This document shows, in pieces, positions 9,005 to 18,865 of a DNA stretch of 64,000 nucleotides. The stretch's first letter is position 1. Each line of letters opens with the position of its first letter. The translations under genes were made by a program, and so were the position numbers. The stretch lies in contig NZ_NPKN01000002.1 in NCBI RefSeq assembly GCF_008329435.1, positions 620,001 to 684,000 on the forward strand, in the 5' to 3' direction. Source of the DNA: Rhodanobacter sp. T12-5 (GTDB lineage Bacteria > Pseudomonadota > Gammaproteobacteria > Xanthomonadales > Rhodanobacteraceae). The notes below the pieces were generated by a model, which ran no database searches, was not told where the DNA came from, and was given only the letters and a program-made list of their open reading frames with translations.

Positions 9005-10306
9005 TCAGGCGGCTTTCAGTTGCGGGGCCGGTGCCAGCAGGCTGGCCCGCCAGGCCGGCAGCAGGCCGGCGATCAGGCTGGCCAGCACGGCCACGACAAA
9101 GGTGAACAGGAACATCCCGATATCCAGGTGCGCCAGGCTGGCGTACTCGGCCGGCTGATGACGGATGCCGAGCAACCCCAGCTCGGCGAAGCCCAGCCCC
9201 AGCACGCCACCGGCCAAACCCACGATGGCAGCCTCGACCATGAACTGAGCGAAGATCGCACCCCGCGACGCACCCAGCGCGCGGCGCACGCCGATCTCGC
9301 GCGATCGGCGCAGGCACTTGGCCAGCAGCAGGCCGACCGTATTGACCACGCAGATCAGCAGGAAGCCGAACGCCAGCCCCGTCTGCAGGCGCACGTCGTC
9401 GGGCACCACCCGTTGATCCGCCAGCCACTGCATCAAGCCGGACAGGGACACCCGCGGGCGCTGGAACCGCCCCAGCGTGACCTGCTGCGCCGCGTAGTTG
9501 CCCAGGAAGGTTCGATACGCCGCCGCATCGGCCGCGCCCGACAATTGCACCCACACGCCCAGCCAGATGCTGGGTGCGGTTTCCAGTTTCGTGCTGTCCG
9601 ATGAGCCGAATGAGAGAGTGACCTGCGGCGTCATGCCGTCGGCGCGCGCGGTCTGCAGCGGCATGAATACCGCATCGCCCGTGCCGTAGTCGTGGCCACC
9701 CAGGCGCAAGCCGTAGAAGCGCGGCTGCGGTGCCCAATGATCGAGCACGCCGACGATGCGAAAGTCGTGCTCGTTGATGCGGATGCTGCGTCCCACGCTG
9801 TCGGTGCCGCCGAACAGCTTGTCGTTGAGGAACCCGGCGATCACCGCCACCGGCATGCGGTTGTCATCGTCCGCCGCGCTCCAGCCGCCGCCATAGCGGA
9901 ACGGCGCGTCGAACATCGCGAAGAAATCCGCCGTGGTCATCACCCCGTCGCTGAAGAAGGGCTTCTGCCCGGCGGTTGACGGCGTCACCTTGGCCTGGGT
10001 CATCGCCATCGCTGCCTGCCGCGTGGCCTTGCGCGCATGCATCAGGTTCATCGCATCGGCATACGTCATCAGCCACGGCATCTTGTCGCTGCGCGAAAAC
10101 GGCTGGTCTTTCGGATACGGATCGAGCTGCGGATAGAACAGCTGCGCACTTTTTTGCGGCAGCGGATCACCCGACAGCAAACGGAACACGGTCAGCGTGG
10201 TGATGCTCGCGCCGATCCCCAGCGCCAGCGACAGCACCATCAGCGTGGTCAGCACCTTGTTGCGTTTCAGGCTGCGCAGCGCCAGGTCAAGGTAATAGCC
10301 GAACAT
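9005..10306 (-). CDS. FtsX/MacB-like ABC permease, pair 5 subunit A
   Basis: A 433-residue permease starting MFGYYLDLALRSLKRNK, the signature opening of all five A subunits. One N-terminal helix is followed by a periplasmic domain (about residues 45-300) and three C-terminal helices with IGVRRALGASRGAIF. It is beta subtype, marked by LSGDPLP after helix 1. It ends 7 bases before the paired B gene, consistent with a heterodimer. It is separated from pair 4 by the ankyrin-repeat gene. Confidence 0.9.
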   Translation of the reverse strand: MFGYYLDLALRSLKRNKVLTTLMVLSLALGIGASITTLTVFRLLSGDPLPQKSAQLFYPQLDPYPKDQPFSRSDKMPWLMTYADAMNLMHARKATRQAAMAMTQAKVTPSTAGQKPFFSDGVMTTADFFAMFDAPFRYGGGWSAADDDNRMPVAVIAGFLNDKLFGGTDSVGRSIRINEHDFRIVGVLDHWAPQPRFYGLRLGGHDYGTGDAVFMPLQTARADGMTPQVTLSFGSSDSTKLETAPSIWLGVWVQLSGAADAAAYRTFLGNYAAQQVTLGRFQRPRVSLSGLMQWLADQRVVPDDVRLQTGLAFGFLLICVVNTVGLLLAKCLRRSREIGVRRALGASRGAIFAQFMVEAAIVGLAGGVLGLGFAELGLLGIRHQPAEYASLAHLDIGMFLFTFVVAVLASLIAGLLPAWRASLLAPAPQLKAA

Positions 10307-10332
10307 TGCACATCTCCCTGTTGCAGACGTAT

Positions 10333-10944
10333 TCAGCCGGGATGGCCGACCACGGCGCCGTGGCGCGACAGATATTTTCGGATCGATTCGCTGTGGACCT
10401 GGTTCAGCGGTGAACGCCATTGGCTGCCGTTGGCGACGACGCCCAGATTCACGTCGGCACCGTGCTCGACGAGGAGTTCGACGGCATCCAGGTGATCATT
10501 CCTGACGGCGCTGATCAGGGCAGTCTCGTCATCTGGCACGACGAGGTTGATGCTGGCACCCGCCGCCAGCAAGCGCGCCATGACGTCGAGCCTTCCGGCA
10601 GCCGACGCAGCCACCAGTGGATTGCCATCGCCATGCACGGCCAGGTTCACGCTCGCGCCGAGTCCGAGCAGGACGTTCACCATGGCGAGGTCACCGCGTT
10701 TCGCCGCGATGATGAGCGGCGTGCCGTCGCCACGCACACTCGCGTTCACGTCCACACCGTCTTTTGCCATGTGTCGGACAGCGTCGGCATCCTGCTGCCG
10801 AACCGCAGCGACCAGATGTACCGCGTCCGCCTGATCGCGACCGGTCCACGCTGGCCGGGGCGCACCTGCCGATGCGGCAAGACATACCGACGCCAACACG
10901 CCGAAAGCCGTGAACCGATTGATTCGTGCATTGATGATTTTCAT
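10333..10944 (-). CDS. Secreted ankyrin-repeat protein inside the permease array
   Basis: A 203-residue protein with a signal peptide (about residues 1-27, ending AASAGAP) and about four ankyrin repeats recognisable by GTPLIIAAKRGDLAMVNVLL, LVAASAAGRLDVMARLL and ETALISAVRNDHLDAVELLV. The C-terminus reads NGSQWRSPLNQ. Ankyrin repeats bind proteins, so a periplasmic partner is likely. A permease, the ATPase, the adaptor or a secreted substrate are all possible. ATG at 10944 has GGAG 10 bases upstream. The gene lies in the same direction between permease pairs 4 and 5, with 46- and 26-base gaps, so it is probably cotranscribed with them. Confidence 0.85.
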   Translation of the reverse strand: MKIINARINRFTAFGVLASVCLAASAGAPRPAWTGRDQADAVHLVAAVRQQDADAVRHMAKDGVDVNASVRGDGTPLIIAAKRGDLAMVNVLLGLGASVNLAVHGDGNPLVAASAAGRLDVMARLLAAGASINLVVPDDETALISAVRNDHLDAVELLVEHGADVNLGVVANGSQWRSPLNQVHSESIRKYLSRHGAVVGHPG

Positions 10945-10990
10945 GAAAAGACCACTCCATAGTTTTCGCTGATGTAGCCGATCGCCGCCT

Positions 10991-12235
10991 TCACGCCGCC
11001 CGCGTCGCCACCACCGGCGGTACATGGGACGCACGTCGCGCCGGCATGAACACCGCCGCCTGCCCAATCACCAGCATCGCCAGCACGCCGATCCCCACGT
11101 ACGGCAATGGCAAGCGCGCCATCTCGTAGTGCGTCATCAGCCACAGGTTCAGCGCCAATGCCAGCACTACGCCGAGCAGCACGCCGCCACCGGCGATCAG
11201 CAGGTTCTCGACCTGGAAGTGGCGCAGGATGTCGATGCGTCGCGCACCCAGCGCACGCCGTACGCCGATCTGCTTGCGCCGCTGGCCGACCCAGAAACTG
11301 GTCAGCCCGGCGATGCCGGCAGCCGTCACCACGACCAGGATCAGGCACACCGCAGCCATCATCAGCGCCATGCCGCGATCGGCGCGGTAGATCTTGTCGC
11401 GTATCTGCGAGAGCGACTGGATGCCCCAGCTGTCCGGCATCACGCGCAACGGGTCGACTGCCAGCAAGGCTTTGCGTGCCTCGCGCATCGCCGCCTGCTC
11501 GCGACCGGGCCGTGCGCGCACCGCGTAGCTGGCCGAAGCGCCGTCCACGCGTATCGGTTCCAATACCGAGTTGTAGTCCCAGGCACTGCCCCACTTCGCC
11601 GTGGTCGGCGTCTGCAGGCGCTCGACGATGCCGACGATGGTCGCCGGCTTGCCGTCCTGGTACACCGTCTTGCCCAACGCGTCGCCGTCAGGAAACAGCT
11701 TCCCGGCCACCGGCTTGCTGACGATGATCACCGACGGCGCGGCCTCGCCGGTGAGCGTGCGGTGCAGGATCTCGTCGGCCCTGAAATCGCGACCTGCGAT
11801 CAGGCGCACGCCGAGCGTCGGGCGCAGATGCTCGTCGCCGTAGTAGTAGGCGGCGCTCACCGCCACGCCGGTTTGTTGCGCATTCAAGCTGAGCGTGCCG
11901 CTGTAGATCATGCCTTGCAGCGGCATGCTGGTCGAAGCAGCCACGTCCTGCACGTCGGGCAGGTTGCGCAACGTGGCCAGATCCGTCCGCTGCAGCGCGT
12001 CGAGTTTTTCGACGGACGCGGCATCATCGCCGGCAGGCGCGCCGAACCAGCTTTGCGATATGCGGATCAGGCCATCCTCGACCGTTCCGGTGGGGCGATT
12101 CATCCGCTCGATGCGCTGCCCGATCACGAAGATGGCATTGCACACGATCGCGAGGGTCAGCGCGATCTGCAGCACGATCAGCAACACGCCAGCCTTGTGC
12201 TGTCGCAGCGCAGAAAGGGTCGGATGCAGTCTCAT
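10991..12235 (-). CDS. FtsX/MacB-like ABC permease, pair 4 subunit B
   Basis: A 414-residue permease starting MRLHPTLSALRQHKAG, with one N-terminal helix, a large periplasmic domain and three C-terminal helices. It carries IGVRRALGARRIDILRHF and the tail PARRASHVPPVVATRAA. This tail and the segment IERMNRPTG place it in the alpha subtype with the B subunit of pair 1, not with its other neighbours. GAGG lies 8 bases before the ATG. It follows subunit A by 10 bases. Confidence 0.9.
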   Translation of the reverse strand: MRLHPTLSALRQHKAGVLLIVLQIALTLAIVCNAIFVIGQRIERMNRPTGTVEDGLIRISQSWFGAPAGDDAASVEKLDALQRTDLATLRNLPDVQDVAASTSMPLQGMIYSGTLSLNAQQTGVAVSAAYYYGDEHLRPTLGVRLIAGRDFRADEILHRTLTGEAAPSVIIVSKPVAGKLFPDGDALGKTVYQDGKPATIVGIVERLQTPTTAKWGSAWDYNSVLEPIRVDGASASYAVRARPGREQAAMREARKALLAVDPLRVMPDSWGIQSLSQIRDKIYRADRGMALMMAAVCLILVVVTAAGIAGLTSFWVGQRRKQIGVRRALGARRIDILRHFQVENLLIAGGGVLLGVVLALALNLWLMTHYEMARLPLPYVGIGVLAMLVIGQAAVFMPARRASHVPPVVATRAA

Positions 12236-12245
12236 TGGCGCATCC

Positions 12246-13571
12246 TCAATTCGTCTTCAATTGCCAGGCAGGCTGCACCCGCGCGGCACGAAAGGTGGGA
12301 TACAAGCCAGCCAGCACGCTGGCGGCGATCGCCACCACCACGGTGAGCAGGAGCAAGGCCGGCTCGATACGGGCCAGCTCGGCCAGGCGTGGCGGCAACA
12401 TCCGGTTGACGGCGAATACCCCGATGGCGGTCAGCAGCAGGCCCAGCGCGCTGCCGCCGACGCCGATGACTGCCGCCTCGGTGAGGAACTGCGCATGGAT
12501 GGCTCGGCGCGATGCGCCCAGCGCCCGGCGCACGCCGATCTCGCCGCTGCGACGCAGGAACTTGGCCAGCATCAGCCCCGCGGTGTTGACCAGGCATACC
12601 AGCAGCAGGCCCAGCGCCACCAGCAGCGATACACGGGTGTCGTCGGGCACCACGTGCTCATGATCCAGAAACGCGCGCATGTCGCGCAGGCGATTGTTCG
12701 GCGGCCAATCGAAGCGGCCGAGCTTCTGCTGAACGCTCGCATAGTTGTCCAGGTACTGCCGGTAGTTCTGCACTGCAGATTCATCGTCCAACTCGACCAT
12801 GTAAGCGAGCCACACGCAGTTCGACTTCTGCAGCCCGGCGTAGCCCGCGCCGGGCTGCACGCCCTTCGGGCAATTCACCGCGCCGGCGTTTTCCATGCCG
12901 CTGGCGATGGCACGCTGCAGCGGCACGAAAACATCCGGGCCATTGCCGCCGAACCCGCCGGTATCGACCACGTCGAAAAACATCGGCTGCGGATTCCACG
13001 GCTTCAGCACACCGGTCACGCGGTAGTCCCTGCCATCCAGATCGATGTTGCGACCGACGCTGTTGCCACCGCCAAATACCTGCCGGTTGAGTGCATCGCT
13101 GATCACGATGACGGGTGCGCCGTCACCGTCGTCGCCAGCCTGCCAGCCGCTGCCGTACCGAAAGGGCACATCCAGCATCGGAAAGAATTCGCCGTAGACG
13201 CCGAAACCGAATACCGGGATCGGGCTGCGTCCCTCCCCCGCCGGCAACACCGTCGGTGCGACCGCGTAGATCGCCGACTGCAAGGCGGCGCGGCGATCGT
13301 GCATCAGTGCGATCGCATCGGCATAAGCCAATGCATCCGGCGGCTCGTGGAGGCCGGCCCCGGATTTCTGCGACGGACCCCAGCTGTCGATCTGCGGCAC
13401 GAACAGCTGCGCCGACTTCCACGGAATCGGATCACCCGACACGCCGCGGAACACCGACCATGTGGTCATCGATGCGGCCACGCCGAACCCGATCGCCAGC
13501 ATCATCAGTGCAGTGAGACCCGGGCTGCGCTTCAGGCTGCGCAGGGCGAGATCCAGGTAGTAGCCGAACAT
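12246..13571 (-). CDS. FtsX/MacB-like ABC permease, pair 4 subunit A
   Basis: A 441-residue permease starting MFGYYLDLALRSLKRSPG. The usual one-plus-three helix layout with an intervening periplasmic domain is present. SPGL near residue 18, VSGDPIPWKS after helix 1 and FVPQID mark the alpha subtype shared with the A subunit of pair 1. The C-terminal block carries IGVRRALGASRRAIH. Its ATG at 13571 is fixed by alignment with the other four A subunits; in-frame sequence upstream does not resemble the family. Confidence 0.9.
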   Translation of the reverse strand: MFGYYLDLALRSLKRSPGLTALMMLAIGFGVAASMTTWSVFRGVSGDPIPWKSAQLFVPQIDSWGPSQKSGAGLHEPPDALAYADAIALMHDRRAALQSAIYAVAPTVLPAGEGRSPIPVFGFGVYGEFFPMLDVPFRYGSGWQAGDDGDGAPVIVISDALNRQVFGGGNSVGRNIDLDGRDYRVTGVLKPWNPQPMFFDVVDTGGFGGNGPDVFVPLQRAIASGMENAGAVNCPKGVQPGAGYAGLQKSNCVWLAYMVELDDESAVQNYRQYLDNYASVQQKLGRFDWPPNNRLRDMRAFLDHEHVVPDDTRVSLLVALGLLLVCLVNTAGLMLAKFLRRSGEIGVRRALGASRRAIHAQFLTEAAVIGVGGSALGLLLTAIGVFAVNRMLPPRLAELARIEPALLLLTVVVAIAASVLAGLYPTFRAARVQPAWQLKTN

Positions 13572-13626
13572 TCCGTGTACCCCCATCGACCATCGAAACC
13601 ACGTATCGCCGCAGGGGCGAGTCCGA

Positions 13627-14841
13627 TCACACCGACCGCGTCGCCACCACCGGCGGCACCGCCGCAGCGCGCAACGCCGGACCGAGCACCGCCAACTGGC
13701 CGAGCGCCCACAGCACCAGCGCGCCGATCGGGAGGTAGTACAGCGGCAGGCGCGGCAGTTCGTAGCGCTGCATGAGCAGCAGGTTGATCGCGAACGCCAG
13801 CACCATGCCAAGCACGATGCCGCCGGTCACGATCAGGAAATTCTCGGTCTGGAAGTAGTGCAGGATGTCGCTGCGAGTGGCACCGATCGCGCGGCGGATG
13901 CCGATCTGCCGGCGGCGCTGCTGCACCCAGAAACTGGCCAGGCCGACGATGCCCAGCGACGTGACCAGCAGCAGCGCGGCAATCACACCGACGAGCATGC
14001 CGGCCATGGCGCGATCGTTCTTGAACACGTCGTGGCGCAGTTCGCCCAGGGTATGGCTATTCTCGCGATCAATCACCACTTCCGGCACCGCCTTGGCGAG
14101 GGCCGCGAGCGCATCGCGCAGCACGCGCGGCAGATCCCCGGGACTGGCGCGCAACAGGTAGCTGCCCGTCAGATACGGGCCCGGCTGCGCCGGCAGGAAT
14201 ACGGACCACTGGCGTTGTTCTGGCGTCCACCCGGTCGGATCGGGCCGGACCAGGCTTTTCAACACGCCAACCACGCGGTAGTGCGACTTCAGCACCCAGA
14301 ACTCCTTGCCGAGCGGATCGGCACCCGGCCACAGATGTTCGGCCAGGGCCTGCGTGATCTGGACGCTGCCCTCGTCGGGCATGAAGCCGGTGAACGCGTG
14401 AAAGTCATCCATTTGCGGCGCACGCCCGGCAACGAGCTTGGCACCGAGTGTCTGCAGGCTGCCCGGACCGCCCACGTAGAATTCGATCACGCCGCCAAAA
14501 TGCTCGCCGGCCGCATCGGTAGTGATTCCAGCGGTACCGCGGCGGCTACCGAACGGTATGGAATTGAGCAGCGACACCGACTGCACACCGGGAACGGCGC
14601 GCAACGCGGCGAGCGCCCGCGCATCCACATCGGGCGCTTGGGTGGAGTCGTAGCCGGTCAGTTGTACCGTCGCGAGGGACGTTTCATCCACTCCGCTGTC
14701 GATATGCGTTGCCGAGACGCGCTGGGAAATCATGAAACAGGCATTGCACAGCACCGCGCAGGCCAGCGCGATTTCCAGCGCAATCAGGATCGTGGACAGG
14801 CGATGCTTGCGCAGTGCGGAAAGAATGGGCTTGATCTGCAT
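13627..14841 (-). CDS. FtsX/MacB-like ABC permease, pair 3 subunit B
   Basis: A 404-residue permease starting MQIKPILSALRKHRLS with GGAG 2-5 bases upstream. It has one N-terminal helix, a periplasmic domain, and three C-terminal helices with IGIRRAIGATRSDIL and the tail ALRAAAVPPVVATRSV. The tail is almost identical to those of the B subunits of pairs 2 and 5 (beta subtype). It follows its A partner by 11 bases and is 55 bases upstream of pair 4. Confidence 0.9.
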   Translation of the reverse strand: MQIKPILSALRKHRLSTILIALEIALACAVLCNACFMISQRVSATHIDSGVDETSLATVQLTGYDSTQAPDVDARALAALRAVPGVQSVSLLNSIPFGSRRGTAGITTDAAGEHFGGVIEFYVGGPGSLQTLGAKLVAGRAPQMDDFHAFTGFMPDEGSVQITQALAEHLWPGADPLGKEFWVLKSHYRVVGVLKSLVRPDPTGWTPEQRQWSVFLPAQPGPYLTGSYLLRASPGDLPRVLRDALAALAKAVPEVVIDRENSHTLGELRHDVFKNDRAMAGMLVGVIAALLLVTSLGIVGLASFWVQQRRRQIGIRRAIGATRSDILHYFQTENFLIVTGGIVLGMVLAFAINLLLMQRYELPRLPLYYLPIGALVLWALGQLAVLGPALRAAAVPPVVATRSV

Positions 14842-14852
14842 GGCTCCGGTCC

Positions 14853-16172
14853 TCACAACGTTTTCAACTGCAGCGCCGGTGCCACCCGGCTGGCCCGCAA
14901 TGCGGGCAGGAAACCGGCCATCAGACTGGCCACAACGGCGAGCGCGAAGGTCAACCCGAGCATGCCGATGTCCAGGTGCGCGAGATCGGCGTATTCGACG
15001 GGTTGCCGCCGCACCAGCCACAGACCCAGCAGGGTCAGCAACCAGCCACCGATGCCGCCGACCACGCCGACCATTCCGGCCTCGACCAGGCATTGCGCGA
15101 ATATCGCGCCACGACTGGCACCCAGTGCGCGACGCACGCCGATTTCGCTGCTGCGACGCAGGAATTTGGCCAACAGCAGGCCGATCATGTTGAACAGGCA
15201 GATGGCAAGGAACGCAAACGCCAGCCACGTCTGCAGCTTCACGTCACTGGGCACCACATGGTTGAACACCAGCCACTGCATCAGGCTCGGCATGCGGGTC
15301 TGGGTAGTGGCGAAGCGCCCCAGCGCCTTTTGTTGCTGCGCGTAATGCGCGATGAAGGCGCGGTAGTCCGCCACCTTGGCCGCGCTGTCCAGTTGCACCC
15401 ACAGGCCGACCCAGACACACGGCGCATCCTGCAGATGCCCCGGCGTGGCGACGTTGCCCCAGCAGGTGAACTGCCAGAAATTGCCGTCGTTGACCTCCAG
15501 CCCGCTGAAAAAGGGCATGAACACATCTTCGGGCTTGTCGTAGAACGACGAGGTCTGGCCTTCGGCGAAACGCCCGGCGCGCACATCGTAGAAGAGCGGC
15601 GAGGGCCGCCACGCGTCCATCACGCCGACGATCCGTACGTCGCTGTCTTTCAGGCGCAAGGTCTTGCCCACGCTGTCGGCACCGCCGAACAGCCTGTCGT
15701 TGAGGTTGGAGGAAATCACCGCCACGCGCGCACGACTGGCGGCGTCGGCAGCCGTCCAGGCGCTGCCGTACCGGAATGGCACCTTGAACATCGCAAAGAA
15801 GTCGGAGGTCGTGGCCAGCATCGGCACCATCAGGGGCGGCACCCTGGCGTCCGGCGCGCGCACCTTGACATCGCTGCCTGCAAGCAACGCCTGGCGATCG
15901 GCCCGATGCGCGCTCCACAGATCCACCGCCGAGCGGTAGTCGAGCATGTCCAGCGGCCCGCCTTTGGCGTAGCCAGCCGGTGAGGCGTCCACCTGCGGAT
16001 AGAAAATGTGCTGGCTGCGACCCGGCAGCGGATCGCCCGACAGCAGGTGCATCACCGTCAGCGTGGTCATGCTGGCACCGATGCCGACGGCGATGGCCAG
16101 CACCATCAACGCGGTGAGCACCTTGTTGCGCTTCAGGCTGCGCAGGGCCAGATCGAGGTAGTAGGCAAACAT
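14853..16172 (-). CDS. FtsX/MacB-like ABC permease, pair 3 subunit A
   Basis: A 439-residue permease starting MFAYYLDLALRSLKRNK, of the beta subtype (LSGDPLPG after helix 1). The periplasmic domain spans about residues 45-310 and the last three helices carry IGVRRALGASRGAIF. It is preceded by the intergenic REP-like inverted repeat at 16215-16293 that separates it from pair 2. The pairing with the downstream B gene (11-base gap) suggests a heterodimer. Confidence 0.9.
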   Translation of the reverse strand: MFAYYLDLALRSLKRNKVLTALMVLAIAVGIGASMTTLTVMHLLSGDPLPGRSQHIFYPQVDASPAGYAKGGPLDMLDYRSAVDLWSAHRADRQALLAGSDVKVRAPDARVPPLMVPMLATTSDFFAMFKVPFRYGSAWTAADAASRARVAVISSNLNDRLFGGADSVGKTLRLKDSDVRIVGVMDAWRPSPLFYDVRAGRFAEGQTSSFYDKPEDVFMPFFSGLEVNDGNFWQFTCWGNVATPGHLQDAPCVWVGLWVQLDSAAKVADYRAFIAHYAQQQKALGRFATTQTRMPSLMQWLVFNHVVPSDVKLQTWLAFAFLAICLFNMIGLLLAKFLRRSSEIGVRRALGASRGAIFAQCLVEAGMVGVVGGIGGWLLTLLGLWLVRRQPVEYADLAHLDIGMLGLTFALAVVASLMAGFLPALRASRVAPALQLKTL

Positions 16173-16214
16173 GTTCGTCACTCCGTCGTCATCCAGGTGC
16201 ACCAAAAGCGCGCC

Positions 16215-16293
16215 ATTCCTGTGGGAGCGACTTCAATCGCGATGCGCTTGGTGCCACTGAAGCCATCGCGACTGAAGTCGCTCCCACAGGAAT
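16215..16293. repeat. REP-like inverted repeat between permease pairs 2 and 3
   Basis: Two 30-base arms (16215-16244 and 16264-16293) match at 29 of 30 positions as an inverted repeat around a 19-base loop. The core is GTGGGAGCGACTTCA and its complement. This core is a widespread intergenic palindrome of Xanthomonadales and pseudomonads. It lies in the 130-base gap between two permease pairs. Confidence 0.85.
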
Positions 16294-16302
16294 CAAACCC
16301 CG

Positions 16303-17535
16303 TCATACAGACCTCGTCGCCACCACCGGCGGCACCGCCGCCGCGCGCAACGCGGGACCGAGTACGGCAAGCTGGCCGATCAGCCACAGCGCGATCGCGC
16401 CGACGGGGAAATAGATGGCCGGAAGTCGCGGCAACTCGTAATGCAGCATCAGGAACAGGTTGATCGCGTAGGCCAGCGCCATGCCGAGCGCGATGCCGAT
16501 CGTGGCGAGCAGGAAGTTCTCGGTCTGGAAGTAGTTGAGGATGTTGCGGCGGGTTGCGCCCAGCGCGCGCCGCACGCCGATCGTGCGGCGCCGCTGCGCC
16601 ACCCAGAAACTGGCCAGTCCCACGATGCCGAGCGCGGTGACGATCAGCAGCGCCGCGATCACGCCGACCAGCATGCCGGCCATCGCGCGGTCATCCTGGA
16701 AGAACTTCCGGCGCACTTCATCGAAGCTGCGCCTGGTGGTGACCACGCGCTGCGGATCGACCTTCTTCAACGCGGCCAGCGCTGCATCCAGGACATGGGC
16801 ACGGTCCTCGGGGCGGCAACGGATCAGGTAGCTCTGATCCTTGTTCGCTCCCATGCGCAGCGGCACGATCGTCGTGTATTGCGCCTTGCTTATATCGTAG
16901 GCATTGGGCCGTACCAGGCTGTCCAGCACGCCGACCACGCGCAGTCCGACCGTAGGCGCGAGATAGATGATGTGACCCAGCGGGTTCTGGCCCGGCCACA
17001 GACGCTCGGCCAGCGTTTGCGTGATCAGGATGACTGATGGCAGGTGCTTCGCATCGCCGGTGCCGAGCGCCTTCATCGCCACGTCCACATCGACGAAATC
17101 GCTGGACTCCAGGTCTCGCCCGGAAACCAGCCGCGTGCCCAGCGTCTTCGGCAGGTTCTCGCCGAAATAGGTGGTGGCACTGAGTGTCCATCGCACCTGC
17201 GCCGGATCGAGCCGGATGTTGCTGTTGGAGGATGAACTGCCGAATGGCACCTGGTTGGACGACGCCACCGAGATCACGCCGGGCACCTGGCGCAGCACGG
17301 CCATGTCCTCGGCCACGCGGGCATAAGGGTTGGCGGGTGCCACCATGTCGGCCACCTGGATCTGCAGCAACTCGTGCTCGGCCACGCCGCTGGGCATATC
17401 CATGCGTTCGAGGCGCTGGCCGATCAGGAATACCGCATTGCACACGATCGCGCAGGTCAGCGCGATCTCGAGGATGAGCAGCCAGGCGGTGAGCTTGTGC
17501 CGGCGCAGCGTGGAGAGAATCGGGAGAATGTCCAT
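16303..17535 (-). CDS. FtsX/MacB-like ABC permease, pair 2 subunit B
   Basis: A 410-residue permease starting MDILPILSTLRRHKL with GAGG 5 bases upstream. It has the MacB-like one-plus-three helix layout. The C-terminal motif is IGVRRALGATRRNIL and the tail ALRAAAVPPVVATRSV gives the beta subtype. It sits 7 bases after its A partner. As with the other permeases, the periplasmic domain is the most divergent part, where adaptor or substrate specificity would be expected. Confidence 0.9.
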   Translation of the reverse strand: MDILPILSTLRRHKLTAWLLILEIALTCAIVCNAVFLIGQRLERMDMPSGVAEHELLQIQVADMVAPANPYARVAEDMAVLRQVPGVISVASSNQVPFGSSSSNSNIRLDPAQVRWTLSATTYFGENLPKTLGTRLVSGRDLESSDFVDVDVAMKALGTGDAKHLPSVILITQTLAERLWPGQNPLGHIIYLAPTVGLRVVGVLDSLVRPNAYDISKAQYTTIVPLRMGANKDQSYLIRCRPEDRAHVLDAALAALKKVDPQRVVTTRRSFDEVRRKFFQDDRAMAGMLVGVIAALLIVTALGIVGLASFWVAQRRRTIGVRRALGATRRNILNYFQTENFLLATIGIALGMALAYAINLFLMLHYELPRLPAIYFPVGAIALWLIGQLAVLGPALRAAAVPPVVATRSV

Positions 17536-17542
17536 GGCCGCC

Positions 17543-18850
17543 TCAGTTGCTCTTCAGTTGCAGCGCAGGGGCGATCTGGCAGGCACGCCACGCCGGCAGC
17601 AGGCCAGCCAGCAGCGTGGCGCACACCGCCAGTGCGAAGGTGGTGAACAACATGCTCGTATCCAGTTGTGCCAGTGCGGCATAGTCCGATGGCCGCTGGC
17701 GCACCAGCCAAAGGCCGAGCATCGCCAGCAGCAAGCCGCCCAGCCCTCCGACCAGACCGACCACGCCGGACTCGATCAGCAGTTGTGCAAACAGCGCGCG
17801 GCGCGATGCACCCAGCGCGCGGCGCACGCCGAGTTCGGCCGCGCGGCGCATGAACTTGGCCAGCATCAGGCCCACCGTATTCACCAGGCATACCAGCAGG
17901 AAGCCGAACGCCAGGCCGGCCTGCAGGCGCACGTCGTCGGGCACCACCATCTTGTAGTCGAGCCACTGCATCACGTTGCGCAGGCGCACATTGGGCGCGC
18001 GCTGGAAACGTCCCAGTGCCTTCTGCTCCTGCGAGTAGTGCACCAGGAAATCCCGGTACGCCGCGGCCTTGGCCGGCGTATCCAGTTGCACCCAGAACTG
18101 CAGCCACACGCAGTCATCGTTGGGCAGGATGTTGCCGACGCCGCCACCGCCGTTGCCCCAGCAATCGGACGAGCCGTTGCGATCGAGCCGCAACTCGACC
18201 ATCGTCTGCAACGGCAGGAATACCTGCTCCGCGTAGGCATACGAACCGGTGGTGAGGTCGTAGAAGTGCGGATTCGGCCGCCACTGGTCGAGCACGCCGA
18301 CGATGCGCCAGTCGACACCGGCCATGCGCAGCGTGCGCCCGACGCTGTCGGCACCGCCGAACAGCTTGTCGTTGAGCGATCGCGCGATCACCACGTCGCG
18401 CGCCTTCGCCTCGTCGTCCGCCGCCGTCCATGCATGGCCGAACAGGAACGGCGCGTCGAACATGGGGAAGAAACCCGTCGTGGTGTAGCGCGTTTCCACA
18501 TAGAACGGATCCATGTCGGCCTTCCCGGGATCGATCGGTGCCGAACCGCCCGCCATCAGCGCCTGCCGATCGGCCCGCGCCGCATGCAGCAGGTTCAGGC
18601 CGTCGACCAGGGTGAGCTGTTCCGGCGGCTCCTTGCCCGGCATCATGCCCTTGAGATCCTGCGGGTCGATCTGCGGGTAATACAGCTGCGCGCTCTTTCC
18701 CGGCAGCGGGTCGCCCGACAACACATGCAGCACGGTCAGCGTGGTCATGCTGGCCCCGATGCCCAGCGCGATCGCCAGCACCATCAGCGCGGTGAGCGCC
18801 TTGTTGCGTTTCAGGCTGCGCAAGGCCAGATCGAGGTAGTAGGCAAACAT
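17543..18850 (-). CDS. FtsX/MacB-like ABC permease, pair 2 subunit A
   Basis: A 435-residue permease starting MFAYYLDLALRSLKRNK with GGAG 6 bases upstream. It is beta subtype (LSGDPLPGKS, YYPQID). A periplasmic domain lies between helix 1 and the three C-terminal helices, which carry LGVRRALGASRRALF. The repeat at 18866-18960 separates it from pair 1. Confidence 0.9.
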   Translation of the reverse strand: MFAYYLDLALRSLKRNKALTALMVLAIALGIGASMTTLTVLHVLSGDPLPGKSAQLYYPQIDPQDLKGMMPGKEPPEQLTLVDGLNLLHAARADRQALMAGGSAPIDPGKADMDPFYVETRYTTTGFFPMFDAPFLFGHAWTAADDEAKARDVVIARSLNDKLFGGADSVGRTLRMAGVDWRIVGVLDQWRPNPHFYDLTTGSYAYAEQVFLPLQTMVELRLDRNGSSDCWGNGGGGVGNILPNDDCVWLQFWVQLDTPAKAAAYRDFLVHYSQEQKALGRFQRAPNVRLRNVMQWLDYKMVVPDDVRLQAGLAFGFLLVCLVNTVGLMLAKFMRRAAELGVRRALGASRRALFAQLLIESGVVGLVGGLGGLLLAMLGLWLVRQRPSDYAALAQLDTSMLFTTFALAVCATLLAGLLPAWRACQIAPALQLKSN

Positions 18851-18865
18851 CACTATCTCCTTTGG

